64,000 nt of DNA from Frondihabitans sp. 762G35 (GCF_002074055.1 NZ_CP014619.1:1860001-1924000), one strand, 5' to 3'. Shown: positions 25,732 through 35,217, counted from the first letter of the stretch. Numbers and translations are program-made. The notes: generated by a model not told the origin, from the letters alone.

Positions 25732-26937
25732 ATGGACTGGCAGACGACCCCCGAAGACACCGTGCCCTCGAGTGTGATCACCGAGCGGACGCGGCTGTCG
25801 ATGCTGGGCAAGCCTCCCGTGACGGGGGCGTGGCGGGAGGGGGATCCTGCGGGCCGGAGGCTCTTCGTCACCCTCGACGACCTCCCCCTCGAGAGCGGTG
25901 CGGTGCTGCCCCGGCCCCGCATCGCCTACGAGACGTTCGGCGAGCGGCTCGCCGACGACTCCAACGTCGTCCTCGTCCTCCACGCGCTCACCGGCGACAG
26001 CCACGTCGCGGGACCCGCCGGCGAGGGCCACGCGACCGGCGGCTGGTGGAGCGGGATCGTCGGGCCGGGCCTCGCCGTCGACACCGACCGCTGGTTCGTG
26101 GTCGCCCCCAACATGCTCGGCGGCTGCCAGGGCTCCACGGGTCCCGCCTCCCTCGATCCGGACGGACGCGAGTGGGGGTCGCGCTTCCCGTCCCTGACGA
26201 TCCGCGACCAGGTCGAGGCGCAGCTCCGGTTCGCGGACGCGCTGGGGATCGTGCGCTTCGCCGCCGTGATCGGGGGCTCGATGGGCGGGATGCACGCGCT
26301 CGAGTGGGCCGTCACGGCTCCGCACCGCGTCGAGCGGCTCGCCGCGCTCTCGACGACGGCGCTGTCGAGCGCCGACCAGATCGCGCTCAACATCGTGCAG
26401 ATCGAGGCCATCCACATGGACCCCCACTTCGACGACGGCGACTATTACGAGGCCCCCGAAGGCGAAGGCCCCTACCGCGGTCTCGCCCTCGCCAGGCGGA
26501 TGGCCCTGCTCAACTACCGGTCGCCCGACGAACTGAACGAGCGCTTCGGCCGGAGCTGGCAGAGCGACCTCTCTCCCCTCACCGGGCGGGGGCGGTTCGC
26601 CGTCGCGAGCTACCTCGACTTCCACGGCAACAAGTTCACCCGGCGGTTCGACGCCAACAGCTACGTGACCCTCGTCCACGCCATGAACACGCACGATCTG
26701 GGGCGCGACCGCGGCGGCGTCGACTCGGCGCTTCAGCGCATCACGGCGCGCGCACTCGTCCTCGGGATCGACAGCGACCGGCTCTTCCCGCCCGACGATC
26801 AGCGCAGGATCGCGGACGCCCTCCGGCCGACGTCGTCGACCGGTGCGATCATCCTCCCGAGCGAGTTCGGGCACGACGGCTTCCTCATCGAAAGCGTCGA
26901 CGTGGGAGAGCACCTGCGGTCGCTTCTCTCGGCGTGA
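25732..26937 (+). CDS. metX: Homoserine O-acetyltransferase
   Basis: A 401-residue alpha/beta-hydrolase-fold enzyme that acetylates homoserine with acetyl-CoA, the first committed step of methionine synthesis here. The nucleophile is S183 in GGSMGGMHALEW. The rest of the triad lies in LGIDSDRLFPP (Asp) and FGHDGFLIE (His). HALTGDSHV and NMLGGCQGSTGP are family segments. No ribosome site precedes ATG 25732, and a TACCCT box ends only one base before it. The real start may therefore be one of the in-frame GTGs at 25762 or 25774. It lies directly downstream of metY. Confidence 0.93.
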   Translation: MDWQTTPEDTVPSSVITERTRLSMLGKPPVTGAWREGDPAGRRLFVTLDDLPLESGAVLPRPRIAYETFGERLADDSNVVLVLHALTGDSHVAGPAGEGHATGGWWSGIVGPGLAVDTDRWFVVAPNMLGGCQGSTGPASLDPDGREWGSRFPSLTIRDQVEAQLRFADALGIVRFAAVIGGSMGGMHALEWAVTAPHRVERLAALSTTALSSADQIALNIVQIEAIHMDPHFDDGDYYEAPEGEGPYRGLALARRMALLNYRSPDELNERFGRSWQSDLSPLTGRGRFAVASYLDFHGNKFTRRFDANSYVTLVHAMNTHDLGRDRGGVDSALQRITARALVLGIDSDRLFPPDDQRRIADALRPTSSTGAIILPSEFGHDGFLIESVDVGEHLRSLLSA

Positions 26938-27061
26938 CTCTCGACGGCCGAGGGATTCTCCGACCAATCCGCGCGCCACGGCCCTCGGACGGGGTCGAAA
27001 TATGGAACGATGTGTCTAGGCGTCGTGCATCGACGCCCTTCCCCATACCTCTTGGACTCGA

Positions 27062-28213
27062 ATGGACCTCTTCGCCCAGGAGCGCGATCGGCTGCTCCGG
27101 ACGACGTCGCGCTTCCTCGGAATCGCGTGCACCGTGGCGTCTCTCGCCGCTCTCGCGTTCCCTGGGGTGACGGACGTCCCTCGACAGGCGATGATCACCG
27201 CCGCGGGCCTGGCCATGATCGCGATGTTCATCATGGTGGGGCGAAGTGGAAAGATCCTGTGGGTCCTCCTCGGAATCGCTGCGGGTCTTGTCGCCGGCGG
27301 GATCGCCCTCGTCCCGGGCGGCATCGACGGCCCCGTGACCAGCGCCCTGGCGCCGCTGCTCGGCGGATCGGTCGCCTCGTTCGCCATCCTGCTGTCGACC
27401 AGCAAGCGCCGGGTGGCCCTCGCCGCGGTCTCCGCGGCCCTCGCCGTCCTCCTCGTCGTCCTCGGGACCCACGAGATCTTCAGCGTGCAGGTCGCCGCCG
27501 TCCTCCTCGGTTGGGTCCTCTGCTTCGTCGCCGGGTTCTGGATCAGCAACAGCGTGCCCCGCGCCGCCCGCCGCATCTACTCGATCGGCAACGCCCACCG
27601 CGCGGAGCGGCAGGCGAGCGAGACGGAGGCGCAGCGGCGACAGGGGGCGCGGCTCCTGCACGACACGGTCCTCGCGACCCTCACCCTGCTCGCCCACTCG
27701 GGCTTCGGCGTCACGCCCGACGCCCTCCGCGCCCAGGCCGCCGAAGACGCGCGCCTGCTCCGCCACCTCCGACTCGGCTCGACCCCGCAGCCGCAGGCCT
27801 CCGGCAACTACAACCTCGACACCGCCGAGGAGAGCCCCCTCGGCCAGACCCTCGAGTCCGTCAAGCAGCGCTTCGGGCGCATGGGCCTCGAGGTGAGCTG
27901 GCACGGCACGGGTCAGGTGCTCCTGCCGACGCACGTCCTCGACGCCTTCCTGCTCGCCCTCGCCGAATGCCTCGAGAACGTCCGGCGTCACGCCGGCGTC
28001 ACCGAGGCCCACGTCACGATCATCCACGACGAGACGATGGTCCGCGCCATGGTCACCGACGCCGGAGTCGGCTTCGAACTGAACGGCGTCTCGGAGGAGC
28101 GGCTCGGCTTCAAGGAGAGCGTCGTCGAACGCCTCCGCGAGGTCGGCGGCGGCGCGCGGCTCTTCTCGGCGCCGGGCGCCGGAACAACGGTCGTGCTGGA
28201 GGCACCACGATGA
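27062..28213 (+). CDS. NarL-type sensor histidine kinase, six-helix membrane sensor
   Basis: A 383-residue membrane kinase. Six helices are predicted between residues 17 and 160, with short loops and no large external domain, so the signal is probably in or near the membrane. The dimerisation and phosphorylation segment is GARLLH200DTVLATLTLLAH. The ATPase domain has the N-box ECLEN306VRRHAG and the G1 box VTDAGVGFEL. This layout is the HPK7/NarL-DesK class, which pairs with LuxR-type regulators such as the one encoded two genes downstream. A GGCGTCG/CGACGCC hairpin lies in the leader at 27019-27037. The start has no clear ribosome site. Confidence 0.88.
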   Translation: MDLFAQERDRLLRTTSRFLGIACTVASLAALAFPGVTDVPRQAMITAAGLAMIAMFIMVGRSGKILWVLLGIAAGLVAGGIALVPGGIDGPVTSALAPLLGGSVASFAILLSTSKRRVALAAVSAALAVLLVVLGTHEIFSVQVAAVLLGWVLCFVAGFWISNSVPRAARRIYSIGNAHRAERQASETEAQRRQGARLLHDTVLATLTLLAHSGFGVTPDALRAQAAEDARLLRHLRLGSTPQPQASGNYNLDTAEESPLGQTLESVKQRFGRMGLEVSWHGTGQVLLPTHVLDAFLLALAECLENVRRHAGVTEAHVTIIHDETMVRAMVTDAGVGFELNGVSEERLGFKESVVERLREVGGGARLFSAPGAGTTVVLEAPR

Positions 28214-28226
28214 ATCGGACCACCGC

Positions 28227-29477
28227 GTGAGCATCGACGAGAACACCCTCGGAGTCCCCCGCCACCGGCGCGCGGCCCGCGGGCTGCCGACGTCCTCCAC
28301 CGGAGCGCGGTCGCTTCGGCAGGCCCAGGCGGCCGGAGCCACGCTCGGTACCGGCTACCTCGGCATGGGGGCGGCCGCCGTCGCAGCCGTCCAGGCCGTC
28401 TACGGGCTGATCTTCTTCCTCGTGCACCTGTCCCGCTACCCGGTCGCCGCCCCGGCGATCATCGCGTGGCTCCTCTACCTGGCCGCCTTCGTCGGCGTCG
28501 TGACTCTCGTCGCCATCCAGGGCGAGAGACTCACCGGCCCGGTCATGATCGCGCTCTGCGCCGCACTCGCCCTCGTCGTGGTCCTCGACTTCGTGGCCGT
28601 CTGGCCGCTCCACGACGTCGGCGTCTACGCGACCGCCAGCGCCTCCGTCGGATTCGGGCTCCTGCCCCTGGCGACACTCCGGCCCGCCCGTGAACTGGTC
28701 GTCGCCACCGCCGTGCTCTTCGTCGTCTTCGTCCTGGCGATCGCGCTGTCCACGCCGCTCGACCACGTCACCTTCCCCCAGCAGGTCGCCGTGCTCGCCC
28801 TCGCCGTGCTCCCGCCCGCCGTCGGCACCTACGCCGTGCAACGCTTCCGCCACATGGTGCAGATCGAGCTCGACCGGGTACTCGTCCAGTCCACCGTCAC
28901 GCAGCCGCGCTTCGCGGTCGGCATGCTCGCGAGCGACGAGCTCGCCCGCCTCGACCTCGCCGCCGAGAAACTCCTCGACGGGGTCGCGACCGGAGACGTA
29001 CCGCTCCCCCTCGAACCCCAGGTCGCGTCCACAGCGGCGTCCCTCGCCACGGAGCTGCGCCTCCACCTCATCGAGGGCCGGCGCGAGACGTGGCTCTACC
29101 ACGCGGTCACCGAGTCGGAGTACCTGGGTCGAGCCGTGAAGCTCGCCGACCCGTCGTCGCTCGCCGGGCTGCTCACGCCGGAGCAGCGCGACGGGATCCT
29201 GCAGGCCGTCTGGCTGCTCCTCGGGGACCGCCGCACCCGGGCCGCCGGCACCGGCATCACCCTGACCCTCGGGCCCATCTCGACCACGATCCAGAACCTC
29301 GCCGGCCGCCAGGTCGAGGTGCCGATCGACCTCACCTCGACCGGCATCCGACGCAACCGCGTCACCCCCGCGACCTGGAACGCTCTCGCCCGCGTCGGCG
29401 AGTACTCCGTGTCGACGCACGAGGGCAGTTTGCGGCTCGCCATCCGCTGTACCGTCGACAACCCCGCCGAGACCTAG
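28227..29477 (+). CDS. Multi-helix membrane protein of a two-component cluster, function unknown
   Basis: A 416-residue protein with a 35-residue N-terminal basic tail, about six helices between residues 45 and 205, and a 210-residue cytoplasmic domain. The architecture copies that of the kinase just upstream, but I see no phospho-accepting His and no N or G ATPase boxes. It could be a degenerate sensor or a co-sensor. The GTG start at 28227 is 13 bases after the kinase stop, and the regulator gene follows 73 bases later. A TAGCAT box overlaps its stop codon, so the regulator may have its own promoter. Identity below the level of membrane protein is not supported. Confidence 0.75.
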   Translation: MSIDENTLGVPRHRRAARGLPTSSTGARSLRQAQAAGATLGTGYLGMGAAAVAAVQAVYGLIFFLVHLSRYPVAAPAIIAWLLYLAAFVGVVTLVAIQGERLTGPVMIALCAALALVVVLDFVAVWPLHDVGVYATASASVGFGLLPLATLRPARELVVATAVLFVVFVLAIALSTPLDHVTFPQQVAVLALAVLPPAVGTYAVQRFRHMVQIELDRVLVQSTVTQPRFAVGMLASDELARLDLAAEKLLDGVATGDVPLPLEPQVASTAASLATELRLHLIEGRRETWLYHAVTESEYLGRAVKLADPSSLAGLLTPEQRDGILQAVWLLLGDRRTRAAGTGITLTLGPISTTIQNLAGRQVEVPIDLTSTGIRRNRVTPATWNALARVGEYSVSTHEGSLRLAIRCTVDNPAET

Positions 29478-29550
29478 CATTAGCCCTGACGGCGCCCCTG
29501 TGATCCGGCTCCATCAGCGCCACACCCTCCCAGTGAAAGAGAGTTCACAC

Positions 29551-30228
29551 GTGCCCGACTCCGAAGGCCGCATTCGCCTCGCCCTGGTCGACGACCACAA
29601 GATGCTCCTCGGTGCGCTCAGCGAGTGGATCCGCGGTGCCGCCAGCGACATCTCGATGGTCGCCGCGGTCGCGTCGTGGCCCGAGCTCCTGACCCACCCC
29701 GAGTTCCCCGTCGACGTCGTGCTGCTCGACCTCGACCTGAAGGATAACCTCCCGATCTCCCTCAAGATCTCCACGCTGAAGACCGCCGGGGTCAAGACGG
29801 TCTTGATGAGCACCTACTCCGAGCCCAACCTGGTGCGAGAGGCCCTCGCCGCCGGCGCGCTCGGCTACCTCGTCAAGAGCGAGGACGCCGAGATGATCGT
29901 CGAGGCGATCCGCTCCGCGTCGAACGGCGAGTCGTACATCTCCGCCGAGCTCGACCTCGCGCTCAACGCGGCGGAGGTGGGCGGCGTGCCGAAACTCAGC
30001 GCGCAGGAGCGACGGGTCATGGCCCTCTACGGCGGCGGCGAGCCCGTCAAGGCGGTCGCCTACCAGCTCGGCATCTCCGAGGAGACCGCGAAGAGCTACC
30101 TCAAGCGCATCCGCGAGAAGTACCGCGTCGCGGGCTTCGACGTCGGCACCAAGGTGGCGCTGCGGAAGCGGGCCATCCAGGACGGCATCCTGCTCCAGAC
30201 GGACGACGCCGGCCCCGCCGGCTTCTAG
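29551..30228 (+). CDS. LuxR/NarL-family response regulator
   Basis: A 225-residue transcription factor. The receiver domain has the acidic pair DD at 14-15, the phospho-acceptor D60 in VVLLDLDLKDN, and the conserved Lys in GYLVKSEDAE. The LuxR-type helix-turn-helix occupies about residues 150-215 (LSAQERRVMALYGGGEPVKAVAYQLGISEETAKSYLKRIREKY). I prefer GTG 29551, with AAAGAGAG 8 bases upstream, over a GTG at 29500. It is the partner of the NarL-type kinase two genes upstream. It ends 36 bases before palindromic array B. Confidence 0.9.
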   Translation: MPDSEGRIRLALVDDHKMLLGALSEWIRGAASDISMVAAVASWPELLTHPEFPVDVVLLDLDLKDNLPISLKISTLKTAGVKTVLMSTYSEPNLVREALAAGALGYLVKSEDAEMIVEAIRSASNGESYISAELDLALNAAEVGGVPKLSAQERRVMALYGGGEPVKAVAYQLGISEETAKSYLKRIREKYRVAGFDVGTKVALRKRAIQDGILLQTDDAGPAGF

Positions 30229-30263
30229 CCCGGCCGGGCTCCGCCCGCCCCGCGCCTCTCGCG

Positions 30264-30486
30264 CGAGACTCCACAACACGCCGCTCACTTTCGCCAGAAC
30301 GCACCAATCGTGGAGTCTCGCCGCACGCGCCGGTGCCCGCGCTTCGCGAGACTCCACAACACGCCGCTCACTTTCGCCAGAACGCGCCAATCGTGGAGTC
30401 TCGCCGCTCGCGCCGGTGCCCACGCTTCGCGAGACTCCACGACACGCCGCTCAACTTCGTGAGAACGGGCCAATCGTGGAGTCTCG
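30264..30486 (-). repeat. 57-bp palindromic element array B (3 copies, 83-bp period)
   Basis: Copies at 30264-30320, 30347-30403 and 30430-30486, each 57 bp, with near-identical 26-bp spacers. The asymmetric core is in the opposite orientation to arrays A and C. Arms are CGAGACTCC and GGAGTCTCG plus 3-4 further bases. Two copies have CAA in place of CGA in one arm, which becomes a G-U pair when read on the minus strand. The array lies between the convergent regulator and MFS genes. Confidence 0.9.
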
Positions 30487-30506
30487 CCCCGGGCGATAGC
30501 GCCCGG

Positions 30507-31757
30507 CTACGCGGGGATGGTCCGGATCTCCCGCGTGTCCGACGGCACGGGCTCGCCGCGCAGAGCCTGGCGCCGCTGCACGGCGTAGCTCACCGCCGTC
30601 AGCACGATGCCGCCCAGGGCGAGCGCGACTCCGACCCACGCCGGAGCCTGGAACCCCAGCCCCGCGGCGATGACCGCCCCGCCGAGGTACGCGCCCAGGC
30701 TGTTGCCGAGGTTGAAGGCCGAGTGGTTGAGCGCGGCCGCGATCACCTGGCTGTCGCCCGCCACCTCCATCAGCCGCGTCTGAATAGCGGGGCTGATGAG
30801 CGAGGAGGTCAGCCCCAGGAGGAAGGCGAAGAAGAAGATCCCGACGATCGTGTTCGCCGTGAGCCCGTATCCCACGAGGGACACGACGAGTCCGCCGAAG
30901 CCGAACACGAGGGTGCGCCGGATGCTCTTGTCGGCGCCCCAGCCGCCGAGGAGGTTGCCGATGGTCATGCCGACGCCGACGCCGACGAGGACGAACGGGA
31001 CCAGCGACTCCGAGTAGCCCGTGTGGGTGACGGCCGGCGAGACGTAGCTGTAGACGGCGAAGAAGCCGCCGAAGCCGATCGCGCCGATGCCCATGACCAG
31101 CCACACCTGCGGTTTGGCGAAGGCCTGCAGCTCGCGCCTCAGCGACGCGCCCTCGGCGGCGTCCTGGTGCGGCAGGGCGAGCGCGACGGCCGCGAACGTG
31201 AGGGCGAAGATGAGCGCGACCGCGACGTAGGCGATGCGCCAGCCTGCGACCTGGCCGAGCCAGGTGATGAGCGGCACTCCGACGATGTTGGAGATCGTGA
31301 GGCCCGACAGGACGAACGCCACGCCCTTGCCCTTGTTCCCGGGCCCCATCAGAGAGGCCGCGGCCAGCGAGGCGATTCCGAAGTAGGCGCCGTGCGGGAG
31401 ACCGGCGGCGAACCGCGCCAGCAGCACCAGGCCGAACGACGGGAGGACGGCCGACGCGACCGTCCCGACGACGAACGCGGCGAGCAGGATGAGCAGCAGC
31501 TTCTTCCGGGGCACGTGCGAGGTGGTCGCGGCGATCGTGGGGGCCCCGACGACGACGCCCAGGGCGTAGGCGCTGATCAGCATGCCGGCGTGCGCCGTCG
31601 TCGTCGAGGCCGACTGGGCGAACGCGGCGGGCATCAGGTCGCGCGCGATGTTCGGCAGGAGCCCCATCGCCACGAACTCCGTGGCGCCGATGGCGAAGCC
31701 GCCCATCGCGAGGGAGACGAGCGCGAAGCGCCGGCGGCGGGCGGAGATCTGGGACAC
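30507..31757 (-). CDS. MFS transporter, AraJ/arabinose-efflux type
   Basis: A 416-residue, 12-helix major facilitator of the drug:H+ antiporter-1 group. It starts MGGFAIGATEFVAMGLLPNIARDL, the AraJ/NepI signature, and has the motif-A-like loop TTSHVPRKKLLL and motif C GLTISNIVGVPLITWLGQVAGWR. The likely job is proton-driven efflux of a drug, sugar or purine; the substrate is not evident. The GTG start at 31757 has AAGGG upstream. It stands alone, with array B at its 3' end. The 203 bases upstream show no other gene. Confidence 0.9.
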   Translation of the reverse strand: MSQISARRRRFALVSLAMGGFAIGATEFVAMGLLPNIARDLMPAAFAQSASTTTAHAGMLISAYALGVVVGAPTIAATTSHVPRKKLLLILLAAFVVGTVASAVLPSFGLVLLARFAAGLPHGAYFGIASLAAASLMGPGNKGKGVAFVLSGLTISNIVGVPLITWLGQVAGWRIAYVAVALIFALTFAAVALALPHQDAAEGASLRRELQAFAKPQVWLVMGIGAIGFGGFFAVYSYVSPAVTHTGYSESLVPFVLVGVGVGMTIGNLLGGWGADKSIRRTLVFGFGGLVVSLVGYGLTANTIVGIFFFAFLLGLTSSLISPAIQTRLMEVAGDSQVIAAALNHSAFNLGNSLGAYLGGAVIAAGLGFQAPAWVGVALALGGIVLTAVSYAVQRRQALRGEPVPSDTREIRTIPA

Positions 31758-31960
31758 GGCGGGAGCCCTTTCGGACGGAAGCGGGGGCTCGCCATCGAGC
31801 GGGGACTGGAGCGGTGACGCGATCGGAGCGACCGACGGCCGACCGGGGCCGACCCAGGGGCCGACCAGGGCTGACCCGGAGGCCGACGGGGCCGCACGGA
31901 GACAAGCTGCCGTGATCGTGAACGAACGCCCGAGACGAGTCTAGGGCTCGACCCCGCTCG

Positions 31961-33517
31961 TCACTTCGTCAGGACGAGTTCCTGCCCCCGGAGCGCGATG
32001 TATCCCTGCTTCGGCAGGTAGAGGTCGACGTCGTCCAGACGGATGTGGTCGAACCGCGACGCGTTGGCCCGGAGGAACCGGGCGACGCCGACGTCGGAGG
32101 CGCGGTCGGTCGCCCGGTAGGCGATGGCGCCGTAGGGCGCACCGTAGAGGAGGGGCGCTCCGGACGCGGTGACAAGCGGACTGGTCGCCTGCGGGCGGAG
32201 GTACGGGCGCCACTGCCACGGCAGGTAGCCGACGGCCAGGACCCCGGGCACGGTCTGGCCGTGCTCCTGCAGGACCCCGCGCACGCGGGCGAAGCCGGTG
32301 GGGCGCTCCGCCGCGATCGCGACCGAGGTGGTGACGGCGTTCACGACGGCGACCGCGAGGACGGCGGCGACGAGGGCGCGCGGCAGGATCCACGGACGTG
32401 CCCCGTCCCGCCGCCGACGGCGGACGAACGGCGACGCCATCAGCCAGAGGTTCCGGAGACCGATCGTCGCGAGGGCGATCAGCGACCACATCCAGACGTA
32501 GCAGTACTGCGCGAGCGCGTTCGACACCACGACCGAGTAGAAGGCGACGAGGAGCACCGTGGTCGCACCCAGGTAGACGGCGAGCCCGCTCGGGCGGGGC
32601 AGGAACGCGAAGACGGCCGCGACCACGAGGGCCGTCAGGAGCCACGGGCCGAGCGCCTGCTCGGTGAAGTACAGGTTGGCCCACCAGGGCGGGTGCGCCA
32701 CGAGCCGACCGTTCAGGAGGACCGCGTGTCCCTGTTCCTTCTGGACCGCCTGGAACCTCAGCATGTACTCGATCGCCGTGACGACGCCGACCGGCAGGTA
32801 GACCACGACGAACGTCACCGCGAAGCCGACGCCGTAGAGCACGAGCGGGAGAAGGACCTTCCGGAGGCCGTCGCGACGCCCCGCGGCAACGACGAGACCC
32901 GCGAACGTGAGCACGAGGATCGCCGTCGAGATCTTCGACGTGACGGAGAACGCCATCAGCACGCCCGCCAGCGGCGCGGCCCACCAGCGCCCGGACGTGA
33001 ACCACCACCACCCGACGGCGAGCGACACGACGGCGAAGCCGGCCATGTAGGGCTCGAGGAGGGCGAAGCGATCGAGCCGGATGCCCGACGGCTCGAGAGC
33101 GCGCGGCAGGAGCCACCAGAGCGCCGCGACGACGACGGCCCACGCGAATCCGAGCTCCTTCCGGAACCAGGCGAACAGCACCCAGCCGACCGCGAAGACG
33201 AAGCTCGTCGTGAGGAGCCGCGCCGCACCCTTCCCCTCGTGGAGGAGGAGCTGGACGCCGCCGAGGAGGTACTTGACGAGGGGCGGGTGCTCGAGGTTCT
33301 GGCTCAGGTCGCCGTGGACGTACTGCCAGCCGACACCGACGTAGAGCGACTCGTCGGATGCCGCGTTCGCTCCGGTGAGGTTCCAGTAGCACTGGTAGAG
33401 ACCCCACGTGACGAGCACCGCGAGGACGGCGATGCCGACCAGGCCGCGCGGCCTCCGTCGACGGGCCGTGACCGACGTGTCGAGCACGTCGGGAACGGTC
33501 GTCGGGGCGGCTGGCAC
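31961..33517 (-). CDS. GT-C membrane glycosyltransferase, PMT/GT39-like
   Basis: A 518-residue polytopic protein with 10-11 predicted helices. The first external loop carries DESLYVGVGWQYVHGDLSQNLEHPPLVKYLLGG. The acidic residue after the first helix and the EHPPL motif are hallmarks of GT-C enzymes that use polyprenyl-phosphate sugars (PMT/ArnT/GT39 superfamily). It probably mannosylates or otherwise glycosylates secreted proteins or wall lipids. I chose GTG 33517, preceded by TAGGGT and 7 bases (leaderless). The longer frame upstream is not coding. The adjacent GT87-type gene suggests a glycosylation theme. Confidence 0.82.
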   Translation of the reverse strand: MPAAPTTVPDVLDTSVTARRRRPRGLVGIAVLAVLVTWGLYQCYWNLTGANAASDESLYVGVGWQYVHGDLSQNLEHPPLVKYLLGGVQLLLHEGKGAARLLTTSFVFAVGWVLFAWFRKELGFAWAVVVAALWWLLPRALEPSGIRLDRFALLEPYMAGFAVVSLAVGWWWFTSGRWWAAPLAGVLMAFSVTSKISTAILVLTFAGLVVAAGRRDGLRKVLLPLVLYGVGFAVTFVVVYLPVGVVTAIEYMLRFQAVQKEQGHAVLLNGRLVAHPPWWANLYFTEQALGPWLLTALVVAAVFAFLPRPSGLAVYLGATTVLLVAFYSVVVSNALAQYCYVWMWSLIALATIGLRNLWLMASPFVRRRRRDGARPWILPRALVAAVLAVAVVNAVTTSVAIAAERPTGFARVRGVLQEHGQTVPGVLAVGYLPWQWRPYLRPQATSPLVTASGAPLLYGAPYGAIAYRATDRASDVGVARFLRANASRFDHIRLDDVDLYLPKQGYIALRGQELVLTK

Positions 33518-33552
33518 GCCGTCGACCCTATCGCGCGAGCGGCTCTCGCCCG

Positions 33553-33882
33553 CTAGGCCTCGTCGAGCGCCCGCTCGAGTCGCTCCACCTTGCCGTCGAG
33601 CTCGCCCGTGCGCCCGGGGCGGATGTCGGCCTTGAGCACGAGCGAGACCCGGCTCCCGAAGGGCGCGACGGCTTCGGTCGCCTTCTTCACGACCGCGAAC
33701 ACCTCGTCCCACTCCCCCTCGATCTCGGTGAACATCGACGAGGTGCGGTTGGGCAGGCCGGAGTCGCGGACCACCTTCACGGCGGCGGCGACGGCGGTGT
33801 GGACGGAGTCCGGTTCGCTCCCGGCCGACGGCCCTCCGTCGTGGGCGGAACCGCTGGGCGACACGCTGAAGGCGACGATCAT
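33553..33882 (-). CDS. MTH1187/YkoF-family thiamine-binding-like protein
   Basis: A 109-residue single-domain protein of the MTH1187/DUF77 ferredoxin-like fold. It begins MIVAFSVSPSG, and has VHTAVAAAVKVVRDSGLPNRTSSMFTEIEGEWDEVFAVVKKATEAV, the strand-helix core of the family. Related proteins bind thiamine or hydroxymethylpyrimidine. The ATG at 33882 overlaps the TGA of the upstream glycosyltransferase as ATGA, so it is co-translated with it. That pairing has no obvious functional explanation. Another small-ligand role is possible. Confidence 0.82.
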   Translation of the reverse strand: MIVAFSVSPSGSAHDGGPSAGSEPDSVHTAVAAAVKVVRDSGLPNRTSSMFTEIEGEWDEVFAVVKKATEAVAPFGSRVSLVLKADIRPGRTGELDGKVERLERALDEA

Positions 33883-35210
33883 GCGTCCATCCTCGCACCG
33901 GGCGGTCGGTTCGCGTCGGCTTCCGAGGCGGGCACGGCGGGTGCGACGAACCCGGCGCCGGCCCGGCCGACGCGCCACACCCGACGCGCCGCCAGGACGA
34001 GGAGCACCACGAGCAGCGTGTTCCGCACGGTGATGACCCCGACGATCCACGGCTCGGCCAGAAGGAGCGGGTCGTAGCCCCACGGGTACACGACCTGCGT
34101 CAGCACCGCGATGGCGAGGGTGACACCGGCGAACGGCGTGAACGACGGCGAACCGCGACGGGCTGCGACGAGCCCCACGAGGACGGGGACCGCCAGCCAG
34201 GTCTCGTACTGCGGCGAGCCGACCTTGTTCGTGACGATGAACGCGGTGGTGAGGGCGAGGGCGAGCGGCGCCAGGAGCGCGTCGGGCGCCGCTCCCCGAC
34301 GCACCGCGCGGACCCCCAGGAGCAGGAGGCCCGCCATCACGACGGCCATCACGGGCGTCATCGCGGTCGACGCCGCCTCGGCCCCTGGCCCTCTGATCTG
34401 GAACGTCAGGAGCTCGGGGTTCCACACGGTCGCAGCCCCGGGCACGCGGAGCGCCTCCAGCCAGAGCCACCAGGTCGCGACCGGCGCCTCGATCTGGAGC
34501 CCGCGCCCGGTCTGCTGCGTGACGAAGCCGAGGAGCCCCGTGGCCGTGCCGCCGAGGGCGAGGACGCCGACCACGACGAGGAGGCCGAGGGCGGCGAAGC
34601 CTCCGACCACGGGCATCCTGCGCTTCGACGCCACCACCGCGGCGACCACGAGGGCGACCGGCCAGACCTTGATCCAGGTGGCGATCCCGAGCAGGATGCC
34701 CGCCACGAGGGGTCTCCGGGAGACCCAGAGCAGCCCGACCAGCGCCACCGGCACGGTGATCGTGTCGATGCGCCCCACCGCGATCGGCCCGAGGAGCAGG
34801 AGGAAGACGAGCCACCAGGCGCCGAGGCTCCTGCGCCGCGTGCCGAAGCGGGTGAGCACCGCGAACGCGACGGCGTCGAGGATCGCGACGAGGACGAGCC
34901 AGGTCTGCGTGTACGCGGCGAAACCGAGGGCGGCCGACGCGAGCATCGGCACGAGCGCGAGCGTCGGGTAGACCCAGACGCGGTCGATGCCGACCCAGCC
35001 CTCGCCGCGGACGCCCTCGAGCATCCAGTCGTGGTAGACCGTCGTCACGTCGTTGAGGGGCGTGTGCGCACCCACCAGGGCGGCGGTCGAGAGCCCCGCG
35101 TGCACGACGACGAAGGCCAGCCAGAGAGAGGCGGTCGGCAGCCAGGAGCCGCGTCGCCCGGCCGCGGTCGTCGGGGCCGCGGTGGTCGGCGCGACGCGGA
35201 TCTCGGACAT
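33879..35210 (-). CDS. Polyprenyl-phosphate mannosyltransferase-like membrane protein (GT87/DUF2029)
   Basis: A 443-residue polytopic membrane protein with about ten helices. The external loop DVTTVYHDWMLEGVRGEGWVGIDRVWVYPTLALVPML and WIKVWPVALVVAAVV match the GT87/DUF2029 group, which in actinobacteria includes alpha-1,2-mannosyltransferases acting on lipomannan or arabinomannan precursors. It is leaderless: TACCCT (35218-35223, minus strand) is 7 bases from ATG 35210. The stop overlaps the thiamine-binding-like gene. Together with the GT39-type gene downstream, a cell-envelope glycan role is reasonable but not shown. Confidence 0.82.
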   Translation of the reverse strand: MSEIRVAPTTAAPTTAAGRRGSWLPTASLWLAFVVVHAGLSTAALVGAHTPLNDVTTVYHDWMLEGVRGEGWVGIDRVWVYPTLALVPMLASAALGFAAYTQTWLVLVAILDAVAFAVLTRFGTRRRSLGAWWLVFLLLLGPIAVGRIDTITVPVALVGLLWVSRRPLVAGILLGIATWIKVWPVALVVAAVVASKRRMPVVGGFAALGLLVVVGVLALGGTATGLLGFVTQQTGRGLQIEAPVATWWLWLEALRVPGAATVWNPELLTFQIRGPGAEAASTAMTPVMAVVMAGLLLLGVRAVRRGAAPDALLAPLALALTTAFIVTNKVGSPQYETWLAVPVLVGLVAARRGSPSFTPFAGVTLAIAVLTQVVYPWGYDPLLLAEPWIVGVITVRNTLLVVLLVLAARRVWRVGRAGAGFVAPAVPASEADANRPPGARMDA

Positions 35211-35217
35211 GACTGCC

